Position numbers and translations under genes: made by a program | Part shown: positions 35,432-44,367 of the stretch, in pieces | Numbering within the stretch: the stretch's first letter is position 1 | Layout of the letters: each line of letters begins with the position of its first letter | NCBI GenBank assembly: GCA_947447625.1 | Contig: CANFKS010000002.1 | Span: 52,392 to 116,391 of the forward strand | Source: Rhodospirillales bacterium | GTDB lineage: Bacteria; Pseudomonadota; Alphaproteobacteria; Acetobacterales; Acetobacteraceae | Length of the DNA stretch: 64,000 nt | Reading direction: 5' to 3' | Notes under the pieces: model-generated | The model's input: only the letters and a program-made list of their open reading frames with translations | The model's database searches: none | What the model was told of the DNA's origin: nothing

Positions 35432-35503
35432 TGGGCGCGGAAGGAGTCGAACCCCCAGCCTCTGCCATGTAAAGACAGCGCTGTACCATTGAGCCACACG
35501 CCT
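35432..35503 (-). tRNA. tRNA-Val (UAC), structurally divergent
   Basis: A 72-base cloverleaf can be folded on the - strand. The anticodon stem CTGTC/GGCAG is intact with loop TTTACAT, giving anticodon UAC (valine). The T arm GGGGG-TTCGACT-CCTTC uses two G-U pairs. The D stem has a C13-C22 mismatch and the acceptor has six pairs plus an A1-C72 mismatch. No CCA is encoded after A73. It could be a minor functional tRNA or a decaying copy. It sits directly upstream of the XrtA operon and next to the AT-rich block. Confidence 0.7.
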
Positions 35504-36050
35504 TGAATCGCCTCATCATATCATGATGAAGCGCCGACCAAGCCTCAGAACATTTTTATTATTAGCAATATATATAAAAATATCAAAACAATATCAACTT
35601 CATATTGTAAATATTATTTCCATATTATCACTCAATGGTAGATTTTATTTATATATATTAGCAGAAATGGCAAAAATGTATGTTCTACAAAGCGTCGCCC
35701 GATCCATTTATATTAATTTATGAATATATAAATTCATTCATAAATTTCCTCTTGCTGATCATATTTTAGTGACAAAAATTTAATATCAATGTGGACAAAC
35801 ATTCCATTTTTAACAGTTTTGCCGCCCTTGAACAGAGTTTGCCGTGGCAGGCCACACCGCGCCAAGCAAGGCCGCATAGCCCGGATCAGCCGATCAGCTC
35901 AGCCATCTTCGCCCGCGCACGCCAGCACCTCCAAATACCCGGCTACCCCTCTGCCCAGGCACCACGCCACCTTAACAATTTATAAATTTAACCGGCTTCA
36001 ATATCATTCAAAAGACATTATTTTACGAATAACTGCCTTTTGAAGCGACG
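35504..36050. other. AT-rich block without a supported gene
   Basis: About 550 bases whose composition is far more AT-rich than the rest of the window, with long A/T stretches between 35545 and 35790 and again near 35980-36040. A perfect 11-bp inverted repeat lies at 35715-35725 and 35736-35746. Short open frames occur, but none has a ribosome binding site or a recognisable domain. It lies between the tRNA and the decayed prsR, where prsK/prsR would be expected in XrtA loci. Confidence 0.7.
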
Positions 36051-36103
36051 CAATGGCAGAATGGCGCGACAATCGCGTTGCACGCCCCTCTCACAGGACC
36101 ACC

Positions 36104-36523
36104 ATGAACAAGCCGAAGCTGCTGACTGTCGAAGATGACGAGGGGCTTTCGAGCCAACACCGCCGGGCGTTCCCCACGTGCGACGTCATCATCGTCGGCG
36201 GCCATCCTCAGGCAATGGCTATCCTCGAAAAGGAACGCCCCGCCGCCGCCATCGTTGAACGCGCCCTCCATCCACATGCCCTCGCGGAGGAAAACCGCCG
36301 CCTCGCCACGGTCCAGGGGTGCGCGCCGATCAAGCGCATCATCACCCATTCCGCCTCCATGCTGAAAGTCTGCCGCACGATCGAGCGTCTGGCCGCCACC
36401 AACGTCACCATCCCGCTGCTCGGCGAATCCGGCACCAGCAGACGCCCCATTTTTTGCGCCTTGCTCGAATCCCATCGCCTCGCCAACGCTGTCGAGCCGC
36501 CTTGCGGCTCTGCAGCCGACTGA
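36104..36523 (+). pseudogene. prsR: Decayed PrsR (PEP-CTERM-box response regulator), internally deleted and truncated
   Basis: The frame begins like PrsR (MNKPKLLTVEDDEGL), but the receiver breaks off after AILEKERPAAAIVE and resumes at the later block LAEENRRLATVQG, so the stretch with the phospho-acceptor aspartate is missing. It continues with HSASMLKVCRTIERLAATNVT and the Walker A position, which reads GESGTSRR instead of GESGTGKE. It stops soon after, lacking the rest of the AAA+ and the DNA-binding domains. Comparison is to the family from memory. It lies 10 bases before prsT, the usual neighbour. Expression as a small protein is possible but it cannot be a working regulator. Confidence 0.8.
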
Positions 36524-36533
36524 AGCGTCTGTT

Positions 36534-39311
36534 ATGAAAAAACTTCTCATCCTGCTCGTCCCCATTCTGCTCCTGTCAGGCGCAAGCGGCGCGCTGTGGT
36601 GGAAATATGGGCGCGTCCACGACCCTCTGATCCGTGCCCAGGACCTGATCGACAAAGGCGACCTGCGCAGCGCCGCGATCGAACTGCGCAGCGTGCTCCG
36701 CGACAACCCCAACAACGCCGCGGCCCATTACCGCATGGGCATCACCGCTCAACGCCTGGGCGATCCGGTCGCCGCCGAAAAGGAATTCAAGAGCGCGCGT
36801 GACCGCGGCTTCGACATCCGCCTCATCAATCTGCCGCTCGCCCAGGCCTACATGGCGCAAGGCCACTTCCGCGAACTGCTGCGTGACTTCCCGACCCAGA
36901 GCCTCCCCGCCGATCAGGCCGCCCCGCTGCTAACCCTGCGCGCCATGGCGCACCTCTCCCTCGGCGACGCCAAAGCCGCGCTCGCCACCGCCGGTGACGC
37001 CGAGCGCCAATCCCCGCAATTCGTTGAAGCTGCCCTGGCCTCCGCCCGCATTCTGGTCAGCACCCAGGACACGCCGGGCGCCGAAGCCAAGATCGAACGC
37101 GCCCTCCAGCTCAACCCGCGCTCGACTGAGGCACTCATCATGAGGGGCCAGCTGCAGAACATCCGCGGCGACCACCTCCGCGCCACCGAAACCTTCGACA
37201 CCGCGCTGGCCTTCAACCCGCGCAGCCTCAGCGCCCGTCTCGAACGCGCCAACCTCCTCATCATGGACGGCAAGGACGCCCGCGCGAGAGCGGACATCGA
37301 GGAAGCCCTGCGCCTCGAACCGCGGAGCTCGATGGCCATTTTTCTGCGCGCCGTTCTCGCCGTCAAAGCCGAGAACTTCGCCGCCGCCGATTCCGATCTC
37401 ACCAAGATCGCCACTATCATCGCCCGCTTCCCGCGCGGCCTCTTCTTCTACGCCATCACCAAATTCAACATCGGCCAGGCCGAACAAGCGGCCGACGCCG
37501 CCAACAAATTCCTCGCTAAAAACCAGACCGACCCCGACGCCATCAAGCTCTACAGCCGCATCGAACTCGCCGGCCGGCGCACCGCCGGCGTCATCACGCT
37601 GCTGACCCGCTCGCAACAGGCCGGCCTCGCCGATGCCGACATGCTCGACCTTCTCGCCACCGCTTACGCCATGGCCGGCAAGCCCGACGGGGCACTGGCC
37701 AATCTCGAACGCGCCGCCGCCCTCGCACCACTGAACACCACCATCCTGACCCGCCTCGCCACGCTGCGCCTCAACCTGGGCGACGCCGACCGCGCCGCCG
37801 GCGAATTCGAGCGCGTGCTGGATATCTCGCCCCAGCAAACCGAGGCCGCCGAGCAACTCGTCCTCGCCGCCCTGTCCTCGGGCGATCCCGACCGCGCCAC
37901 AATCGGCCTCGGGCGCCTGCGCAAAATCCAGGGCGAGAGCGAAAGCGTCGGCAACCTCGCCGCCCTCATCCGCATGGCCCAGCTTGACCTCGCCGGCGCC
38001 ACCACAATCCTGCAAGACACCATCGAGGCCTTCCCGGACACAATCCAGCCTCGCATCAACATGGCCCGCGTCCTCATCCTACAGGACCGCACCCTGGAGG
38101 CGCAGGTACTGCTCAACGAAGTGCTGGACCGCAAACCTGCCGAATACAGCGCCCTGTCGAGCCTTGTCGGCCTCCTCGTGGCCGACGGCAAACTGAACCC
38201 GGCCCTCCGCCGCCTCCAGGCCGCCCATGCGGCCGCACCCGGAGATGCCGACATCACCATCGCCCTGGCCAACCACCAGATCCGCATGGACGACCCGCGC
38301 AAGGCCTTCGCCCTCATCGACGAGGTGCTGAAACTGCAGGAGGGCAATACCGCCCTTCTCGCCGCCAAGGCGCGCCTCTGCCTCTCCCTCGGCCAGACCG
38401 AGGAGGCCGAAGCCGCCTATCGCCGCATCATCGACGCCTCTCCGCTTGACAGCGCCAGCCGCCGCGCCATCGCCGACATCCGGCTTGACGCACAGGACCC
38501 GCAAGGCGCCCTCACCATCCTCGATGACGGCCTGCGCGCCGACCCCGGTAACATCGACCTGATGCAAGCCCAACTCAAAATCGCCCTCAAGACCGGCGGC
38601 ATCGAGCAGGCCCTCGCCACCGCCGACAAACTCACCCTCAACCCCGCCAGTATGCCGAACGCCCGCTGGCTGCGCGGCGACGCCCTCATGGCCGCCGGCC
38701 GCTTCATTGACGCCGTGCCCGCCTACACCGCGGATTTCCGCGCCGAACCCACCACGCAAAGCCTCGCCCGCCTCGTCAGCGCCTACAACGCTGCCGGCCG
38801 CGCCAACCAGTCCACCCTCATCCTGCGCGACTGGCTCGCCAAGAACCCGACCGACGCCGCCGCCGCCGAAATGCTCGCTCCGCTCGACCTCATCGCACGC
38901 CGCTTCTTCGATGCCGAAAAACACCTTACCATCATCCTGGCGCAGCGCCCCTCCGACGCCACCGCCCTCAACAACCTCGCTTGGGTCTACCTCCAACGCA
39001 CCGACCCTCGGGCCCGCATCGTTGCGCAAAAGGCTTACCTCCTGAAACCCACCCCCGAGACCGCCGATACACTCGGCTGGATCCTCGTCACCACCGGCTC
39101 CCCCGCCATCGGCCTCACCCTCCTGCGCCAGGCCTATGGCCCGCTGCGCAACGACCCCACCGTCAGCTACCACATCGCCGTCGCCTACAACGAAACCGGC
39201 CGCACCGAGGATGCCATAGCCGCCCTGCGCCCCGTCCTGGAAAGCCCGGCCGAATTCGATGAACGGCCCGCCGCCCAGGCCCTGCTCGCCAAACTGACCG
39301 CCCCGAGATAA
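36534..39311 (+). CDS. prsT: XrtA/PEP-CTERM system TPR-repeat protein PrsT
   Basis: A 925-residue protein: an N-terminal membrane anchor or signal (LLILLVPILLLSGASGALWW) followed by tetratricopeptide repeats across the whole chain, with repeated A..LLAL..P-type helix pairs (NPNNAAAHYRMGITAQRLGD; PRSTEALIMRGQLQNIRGDH). Size and N-terminus match the PrsT family of XrtA loci, thought to act in the periplasm in polysaccharide/PEP-CTERM biology. Here its upstream partner regulator is decayed. Third-position C is very frequent, as in other + strand genes nearby. Confidence 0.9.
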   Translation: MKKLLILLVPILLLSGASGALWWKYGRVHDPLIRAQDLIDKGDLRSAAIELRSVLRDNPNNAAAHYRMGITAQRLGDPVAAEKEFKSARDRGFDIRLINLPLAQAYMAQGHFRELLRDFPTQSLPADQAAPLLTLRAMAHLSLGDAKAALATAGDAERQSPQFVEAALASARILVSTQDTPGAEAKIERALQLNPRSTEALIMRGQLQNIRGDHLRATETFDTALAFNPRSLSARLERANLLIMDGKDARARADIEEALRLEPRSSMAIFLRAVLAVKAENFAAADSDLTKIATIIARFPRGLFFYAITKFNIGQAEQAADAANKFLAKNQTDPDAIKLYSRIELAGRRTAGVITLLTRSQQAGLADADMLDLLATAYAMAGKPDGALANLERAAALAPLNTTILTRLATLRLNLGDADRAAGEFERVLDISPQQTEAAEQLVLAALSSGDPDRATIGLGRLRKIQGESESVGNLAALIRMAQLDLAGATTILQDTIEAFPDTIQPRINMARVLILQDRTLEAQVLLNEVLDRKPAEYSALSSLVGLLVADGKLNPALRRLQAAHAAAPGDADITIALANHQIRMDDPRKAFALIDEVLKLQEGNTALLAAKARLCLSLGQTEEAEAAYRRIIDASPLDSASRRAIADIRLDAQDPQGALTILDDGLRADPGNIDLMQAQLKIALKTGGIEQALATADKLTLNPASMPNARWLRGDALMAAGRFIDAVPAYTADFRAEPTTQSLARLVSAYNAAGRANQSTLILRDWLAKNPTDAAAAEMLAPLDLIARRFFDAEKHLTIILAQRPSDATALNNLAWVYLQRTDPRARIVAQKAYLLKPTPETADTLGWILVTTGSPAIGLTLLRQAYGPLRNDPTVSYHIAVAYNETGRTEDAIAALRPVLESPAEFDERPAAQALLAKLTAPR

Positions 39312-39324
39312 CCGGGCCGTCAGC

Positions 39325-40512
39325 ATGGACATGGCAAGACCCTTGCGCCTCCTCACATTCTCGACGCTGTTCCCCGACAGCGCCCGGCCCAGCCACGGCG
39401 TCTTCGTCGAAAACCGCCTGCGCCACCTCGTCGCCTCCGGACACGCCACCAGCACCGTCCTCGCCCCAGTCCCCTGGTTCCCCTCGACCAACCCCCGCTT
39501 CGGCACCTACGCCCGCTACGCCGCCGTGCCCCGCTTCGAACATCGCCACGGGCTTGACGTGCACCACCCACGCTACGCCGTCCTCCCGGCCATCGGCATG
39601 AACATCGCGCCCCATCTGCTCTACGCCGCCGTCCGCCCGGCACTGGCCCGCCTGATCCGCCGCGGCCTCCAGTTCGACGCCATCGACGCACACTACCTCT
39701 ACCCCGACGGCGTCGTCGCCGGCTGGCTCGGCGCCGCCTTCAAGACGCCCGTCGTGATCACCGCACGCGGCTCGGACGTCACCGAACTGCCGGACCACGC
39801 AACCCCCAACCGCCTCATCCGCGCCGCCATCCAATCCGCCACCCACCTGATCGGCGTCTCCGCCGCCCTGTGCGCGCGCATGATCGAACTCGGCGCCGAC
39901 CCCGCTTGCGTCACCACGCTGCGCAACGGCGTCGATATCACGGTCTTCCATCCCATCGATCGCGCCGCCGCTCGCGCCGCTCTCGGCCTCACCCGCCGCA
40001 CCCTGATCTCGGTCGGCCACCTCATCCCGCGCAAACGCAATCACCTCATCATCCAGGCACTGGCCGAACTTCCGGATATCGACCTCATCCTCATCGGCGA
40101 AGGGCCCGAACGCACCCGCCTCGCAGCCCTCGTCGCCGAACTCGGCCTCGGCCTCCGCGTCCGCTTTCTCGGCGCCCGCCCGCATCACGACCTGAAACGC
40201 GACTACACCGCCGCCGACGCCATGGTCCTCGCCAGCTCCCGCGAGGGCTGGGCCAACGTCCTCCTGGAATCAATGGCCTGCGGCACCCCGGTCATCGCCA
40301 GCAACATCCCCGGCAACCGCGAAATCGTGCAAACCCCGGCCGCCGGGCGCATCACCGCCGACAACACCCCCGCCAGCTTCGCCGCCGCCATCCGGGACCT
40401 CTTCGCCACCGAGCCCGACCGCGCCGCCACCCTGGCCTACGCCCTGCCCTTCTCCTGGGCCGCGACCACCGAAGGACAGCTCGCCATCTTCCGACACGTC
40501 ACCGGCCGTTGA
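39325..40512 (+). CDS. Glycosyltransferase family 4
   Basis: A 395-residue GT-B retaining transferase. N-terminal FSTLFPDSARPSHGVFVENRL, the middle ARGSDVTELPDHA, RNGVDITVFHP, the donor-site LIGEGPERTRL and the closing SREGWANVLLESMACGTPVIAS with the ExxxxxxxE-type pair. The opening PSHGVFVENRLRHL is typical of XrtA-linked glycosyltransferases. It lies 13 bases after prsT and is probably co-transcribed. Its 3' end overlaps the converging GNAT gene by 14 bases. Confidence 0.92.
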   Translation: MDMARPLRLLTFSTLFPDSARPSHGVFVENRLRHLVASGHATSTVLAPVPWFPSTNPRFGTYARYAAVPRFEHRHGLDVHHPRYAVLPAIGMNIAPHLLYAAVRPALARLIRRGLQFDAIDAHYLYPDGVVAGWLGAAFKTPVVITARGSDVTELPDHATPNRLIRAAIQSATHLIGVSAALCARMIELGADPACVTTLRNGVDITVFHPIDRAAARAALGLTRRTLISVGHLIPRKRNHLIIQALAELPDIDLILIGEGPERTRLAALVAELGLGLRVRFLGARPHHDLKRDYTAADAMVLASSREGWANVLLESMACGTPVIASNIPGNREIVQTPAAGRITADNTPASFAAAIRDLFATEPDRAATLAYALPFSWAATTEGQLAIFRHVTGR

Positions 40513-40990
40513 ACCGCTCCCGCGTCAACACCATCATGGTGTCGTCGTAGAGCACGCCATCGACACAATGGATCCCCGGAATCCCCCCGCACGCCTCAAA
40601 CCCCACCGCCCGATACAACCCCTCGGCCGCCACATTGCCAACCCGAACATTCAACTCCACCTGCCCGACCCGCTCGAACGCCACCGCCAGCGCCGCCATC
40701 AGCAGCCCCCGCGCCAGCCCTCGCCCTCTCGCATATACCCCCCACAGATAGGCGCGATGGCGCTCCTTGGCATTCGCATGGAACAAAAGCCCCACGACCC
40801 CAACCAGTTCTCCGTCAACAAACGCCCCGATCACATGATTATCGGCAAGCTGTCCAACAAAGAAGGACAGCGGCTTGACCACGGTCGTCTCATAATCCGA
40901 CCCGAAATCAGCCGGATGATCCCGCAACGCCCGCAGCCGCAATGCCCGAAACGCCGGCGCCTCCGCCATTTGCACACGTCGAAATTCCAT
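40499..40990 (-). CDS. GNAT family N-acetyltransferase
   Basis: A 163-residue single-domain GNAT protein. Motif A is YLWGVYARGRGLARGLLMAAL, giving the acetyl-CoA pyrophosphate loop (GRGLARG). Motif B VELNVRVGNVAAEGLYRAVGFEACG is present. The ATG at 40990 (MEFRRVQMAE) is preferred to an upstream start at 41014. It converges with the GT4 gene and sits beside repeat copy B. Substrate unknown. Confidence 0.88.
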   Translation of the reverse strand: MEFRRVQMAEAPAFRALRLRALRDHPADFGSDYETTVVKPLSFFVGQLADNHVIGAFVDGELVGVVGLLFHANAKERHRAYLWGVYARGRGLARGLLMAALAVAFERVGQVELNVRVGNVAAEGLYRAVGFEACGGIPGIHCVDGVLYDDTMMVLTRERFNGR

Positions 40991-41017
40991 CACACCTGTC
41001 CTGTCACCTGGCATTCT

Positions 41018-41083
41018 GCTCTAACTCTTTGTTTGATCGCCTGATTCAGGCTTTTTGGCGATTCCGCCAGAAATCATCAGGCT
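41018..41083 (+). repeat. Dispersed intergenic repeat, copy B
   Basis: Closely matches the reverse complement of copy A: CTCTAACTCTTTGTT, then GATCGCCTGAT, then a TTTTTGGCGATTCCGCC core and AATCATCAGGCT. The central hairpin is less perfect than in copy A. It lies upstream of the GNAT gene and downstream of chrA. Confidence 0.8.
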
Positions 41084-41144
41084 TTAGCTCTGTGTTTTTC
41101 GCGTGATTCACACCGCCGGTGAGTCCATCTCTGGCAATCCCGCT

Positions 41145-42503
41145 CTAAACCACCCCAAACAGCCGCATCACCACCCCGCAACCCGCGCACGCCAGCAGCG
41201 TCCACACCATGCCGAAGCCCCGGCCAAACGCCAGCACAAACGCCAGCACCGTCATCGCCGCCATCGCCGGATTGAGGCTCCCCAACACCGGCAGATCCGG
41301 ACCCCAGGCCATGTGCACGGACCGGCGGAACACCGCATGGATCGCGAACCACAACGCCAGGTTCGCAATCACCCCCACCACCGCCGCCGTGATGCCGTTC
41401 AACGCCCCCGACAGCCGCTGATTGCCCCGCAGCGCCTCGATCCACGGCGCACCGGCAAAAATCCAAAGAAAACAAGGCGCAAACGTCACCCATGTCGTCA
41501 ACAACCCGCCCAACGTCCCCGCCAACAGCGGCGGCAGCACGCCCGGCGCCCGATAGGCCCCCAGAAAACCCACGAACTGCAACACCATGATGAGCGGCCC
41601 CGGCGTCGTCTCCGCCATAGCCAACCCATCCAGCATCTCCCCCGCCTTCAGCCAGTGGTACTGATCCACGGCGGACTGCGCGACATAAGCCAGCACCGCA
41701 TAGGCGCCCCCAAACGTAACCACCGCCATCTTCGAAAAAAACAGCGCAATATCCGCATACGCCGTCCCCGGGCCGGCCAATCCCACCACCAGCCCCACCG
41801 GAATCAGCCAGGCCGCCAGCCAAAACACGCTGATCCCCATCGTATTCCCACCCCGCGCATGGTCCGGCGTGTCCGGCCCCAGCAGCCCATCCCCCTCCGC
41901 CGACGCCGCGCCATGCCCACCCAAGCCCACGAACTGCGGCAAGCCCAGCATCGTCGCGCCAAACCCGATCACCCCGGCCACCACAATCACCAGCGGAAAC
42001 GGCAGATCAAACACGAACAGCGCCACAAACGCCGCCACCGCCACCGCGTACCGCGCGCCGTTGGCCAAAGCCCGCCGCCCCACCCGGATCAACGCCTGCA
42101 CCACAATCGCCAGCACCGCCGCCTTGAGCCCGAAAAACAGACCCTCGATCGCCGCCACATCGCCGAACAACACATAAATCCACGACAACGCCATAATCGC
42201 CAGAAAACCCGGCAACACAAACAACCCACCCGCCATCAAACCGCCGGGCGTGCGATGCATCAGCCAGCCGATATAGGTCGCCAATTGCTGCGCCTCCGGC
42301 CCAGGCAGCAGCGTGCAATAGGACAGTGCGTGCAGGAACCGCTGCTCGCCGATCCAGCGCTTCTCCTCGACGATGATCCGATGCATCACTGCGATCTGGC
42401 CCGCCGGACCGCCGAACGAAAGCAGGGCCACCCGAGCCCAAACCCGGGCGGCTTCCCCGAAGGTGACGCCATGGGCCGGAGACGTGCGCGTTGGGGATGT
42501 CAT
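41145..42503 (-). CDS. chrA: Chromate efflux transporter ChrA
   Basis: A 452-residue polytopic membrane protein of the CHR family in its two-domain (long) form. The first half has LLSFGGPAGQIAVMHR and the signature LLPGPEAQQLATYIGW. The second half repeats the pattern with FGGAYAVLAYVAQ and TTPGPLIMVLQFVGF. The family exports chromate in exchange for protons. The ATG at 42503 is preferred over a TTG at 42518. It sits alone next to a MAPEG gene; no chromate regulator is visible. Confidence 0.93.
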   Translation of the reverse strand: MTSPTRTSPAHGVTFGEAARVWARVALLSFGGPAGQIAVMHRIIVEEKRWIGEQRFLHALSYCTLLPGPEAQQLATYIGWLMHRTPGGLMAGGLFVLPGFLAIMALSWIYVLFGDVAAIEGLFFGLKAAVLAIVVQALIRVGRRALANGARYAVAVAAFVALFVFDLPFPLVIVVAGVIGFGATMLGLPQFVGLGGHGAASAEGDGLLGPDTPDHARGGNTMGISVFWLAAWLIPVGLVVGLAGPGTAYADIALFFSKMAVVTFGGAYAVLAYVAQSAVDQYHWLKAGEMLDGLAMAETTPGPLIMVLQFVGFLGAYRAPGVLPPLLAGTLGGLLTTWVTFAPCFLWIFAGAPWIEALRGNQRLSGALNGITAAVVGVIANLALWFAIHAVFRRSVHMAWGPDLPVLGSLNPAMAAMTVLAFVLAFGRGFGMVWTLLACAGCGVVMRLFGVV

Positions 42504-42533
42504 CCGCAACCCTCCCAAAGCCGCAACCGGCCG

Positions 42534-42956
42534 TCAACTCAAACCGCGCGGAGCCTCCCCGGCCAGCCATACCCCAACCAGCAACACCGCCCCTGCCGCC
42601 AGCGCGCCAAACGTCAGAACCATCCCGGTGACACGAAGCCGAAAATCCTCCCGCACCTGCGAAACCCCATAGGCGTGCACAACGCGGCCCACCAGCAGCG
42701 CCCCGCCCAGCCCATGCACCACCCAGGCCGGATACCGGCTCATCTCCACCAGCCACACCAGCAACAGAATCAGCGGCGTATATTCAGCAAAATTGGCCTG
42801 CACCCGCGCCGCCCGCTCCAGCCGAGCATCCCCAGCGACCCCCAGCGCAACCCGCGCCCGCCGACGATGACCAATCACCTGCACCGACAAATACAGGAAC
42901 ACCAACCCGAGCAGCCCCGCATAAAGCGCAATGATCGGGGTATGGATGCCCATCAT
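42534..42956 (-). CDS. MAPEG family membrane protein
   Basis: A 140-residue protein with four hydrophobic spans and the MAPEG pattern: N-terminal ALYAGLLGLVFLYLSVQVI, then RVQANFAEYTPLILLLVWLVE with the conserved RxxxNxxE, and VHGLGGALLVGRVVHAYG. MAPEG proteins are glutathione-dependent or related small enzymes; the reaction of bacterial members is mostly unknown. The first codons overlap the ugd stop. Confidence 0.88.
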   Translation of the reverse strand: MMGIHTPIIALYAGLLGLVFLYLSVQVIGHRRRARVALGVAGDARLERAARVQANFAEYTPLILLLVWLVEMSRYPAWVVHGLGGALLVGRVVHAYGVSQVREDFRLRVTGMVLTFGALAAGAVLLVGVWLAGEAPRGLS

Positions 42957-44260
42957 GCCCGCCCGATCCCATGATACTCCAGCCCCGCCTGGCGCATCGC
43001 AACGGGATCATAGATATTGCGCAGATCGATCAACACCCGCCCCCGCATCGCCGCCGCCAGCCGGGCCGGCGACAACGCCCGGAACTGGTTCCACTCGGTG
43101 ATCAACACCGTCGCATCCGCCCCCTGCGCCGCATCGAGCGCATCGCGGCAATACGTCACACTCCAAGGCAACAGCGCCCGCGCCGCCTCCATCCCCTCAG
43201 GGTCGTAAACCCGCACATCCGCCCCATCTTCCAACAGCCGGGATACGATCGGAATCGCCGGACTATCCCGCATATCATCCGTATCCGGCTTGAACGTCAG
43301 GCCCAGGATCGCAATCGTCTTGCCCCGCACCGCGCCGCCACATGCCGCAATGATGCGTGCCGCCATACCGGATTTGCGTGCATCATTGACCGCAACCACC
43401 GTCTCCACCAGGCGCAACGGCGCCCCGGCCTCCTGCGCGATCCGCACCAGCGCCAGCGTATCCTTGGGAAAGCACGACCCGCCAAACCCAGGCCCCGGCT
43501 GCAGGAAGCGATTGCCGATCCGCGCATCAAGCCCGATCCCCCGCGCCACCTCCAGCACATCCGCGCCCGCCCGCTCGCAAAGATCCGCCATCTCGTTGAT
43601 GAACGTCACCTTCATCGCCAGAAACGCATTGGCGGCATATTTCGTCAGCTCCGCCGTCTCGATCCCGGTAAACAGGATCGGCGCCTCGGTCGCCGCGATC
43701 GGCGCATAAAGCCGCTGCATCGTCGCCCGCGCTTGCGCGCTATCCGCCCCGATCACCACCCGATCCGGCTTCATGAAATCCCCGATCGCATTGCCTTCCC
43801 GCAGAAACTCCGGGTTGGACGCCACATCGAACGCGAGATCCGGCCGGGTCGCCCGCACGATCTCCGCAATCCGCCGCCCCGTCCCCACCGGCACCGTCGA
43901 CTTGGTGACGATCACCGCATACCCCGTCATGCTACGCGCCACCTGCTCGGCCGCCGCATAGACATAAGACAAATCCGCATGCCCATCGCCGCGGCGCGTC
44001 GGCGTCCCAACCGCGATAAACACCGCCTCCGCATCCCGCATCGCCTCGGCCAAATCATCGCCAAACGTCAGCCGCCCCGCCGCAACATTGGTGCGCACAA
44101 GATCCTCAAGCCCCGGCTCATAGATCGGCATCCGCCCGCCCCGCAACGCCGCAAGCCGCCCCGGATCCGCCTCAACCACAGCCACATCCACGCCAAATTC
44201 GGCAAAGCAGGCCCCCGAAACGAGACCCACATAGCCCCCACCAATCATCGCAATGCGCAT
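42953..44260 (-). CDS. ugd: UDP-glucose/GDP-mannose dehydrogenase family protein (UDP-glucose 6-dehydrogenase)
   Basis: A 435-residue NAD-dependent dehydrogenase. Rossmann motif MIGGGYVGLVSGACFAEFG at the N-terminus, SNPEFLREGNAIGDFMKPDR in the middle, the catalytic cysteine in GFGGSCFPKD, and the C-terminal LGLTFKPDTDDMRDSPA. Best fit is UDP-glucose to UDP-glucuronate, which could feed the exopolysaccharide island ending 2.4 kb away. It is transcribed leftward into the MAPEG gene. Confidence 0.94.
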   Translation of the reverse strand: MRIAMIGGGYVGLVSGACFAEFGVDVAVVEADPGRLAALRGGRMPIYEPGLEDLVRTNVAAGRLTFGDDLAEAMRDAEAVFIAVGTPTRRGDGHADLSYVYAAAEQVARSMTGYAVIVTKSTVPVGTGRRIAEIVRATRPDLAFDVASNPEFLREGNAIGDFMKPDRVVIGADSAQARATMQRLYAPIAATEAPILFTGIETAELTKYAANAFLAMKVTFINEMADLCERAGADVLEVARGIGLDARIGNRFLQPGPGFGGSCFPKDTLALVRIAQEAGAPLRLVETVVAVNDARKSGMAARIIAACGGAVRGKTIAILGLTFKPDTDDMRDSPAIPIVSRLLEDGADVRVYDPEGMEAARALLPWSVTYCRDALDAAQGADATVLITEWNQFRALSPARLAAAMRGRVLIDLRNIYDPVAMRQAGLEYHGIGRA

Positions 44261-44367
44261 GCCGGGATTCCCGTCGTTTCTTCACTTTCAAGCATAACAC
44301 ACCGGCTCGAAATCCCGCCCAATGTGCACATGTCTTGGTTAACCCTCTGTAAAAATAACGCGCGCCG

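Noticed and set aside
35523-35723. 66-codon frame in the AT-rich block
   Set aside because: No ribosome binding site or recognisable domain; hydrophobic residues are expected from A/T-rich codons by chance.
38079-39506. Long antisense open frame opposite prsT (475 codons)
   Set aside because: It mirrors prsT in GC-rich DNA, has low-complexity glycine/valine-rich sequence and no domain; prsT itself is a clear TPR protein.
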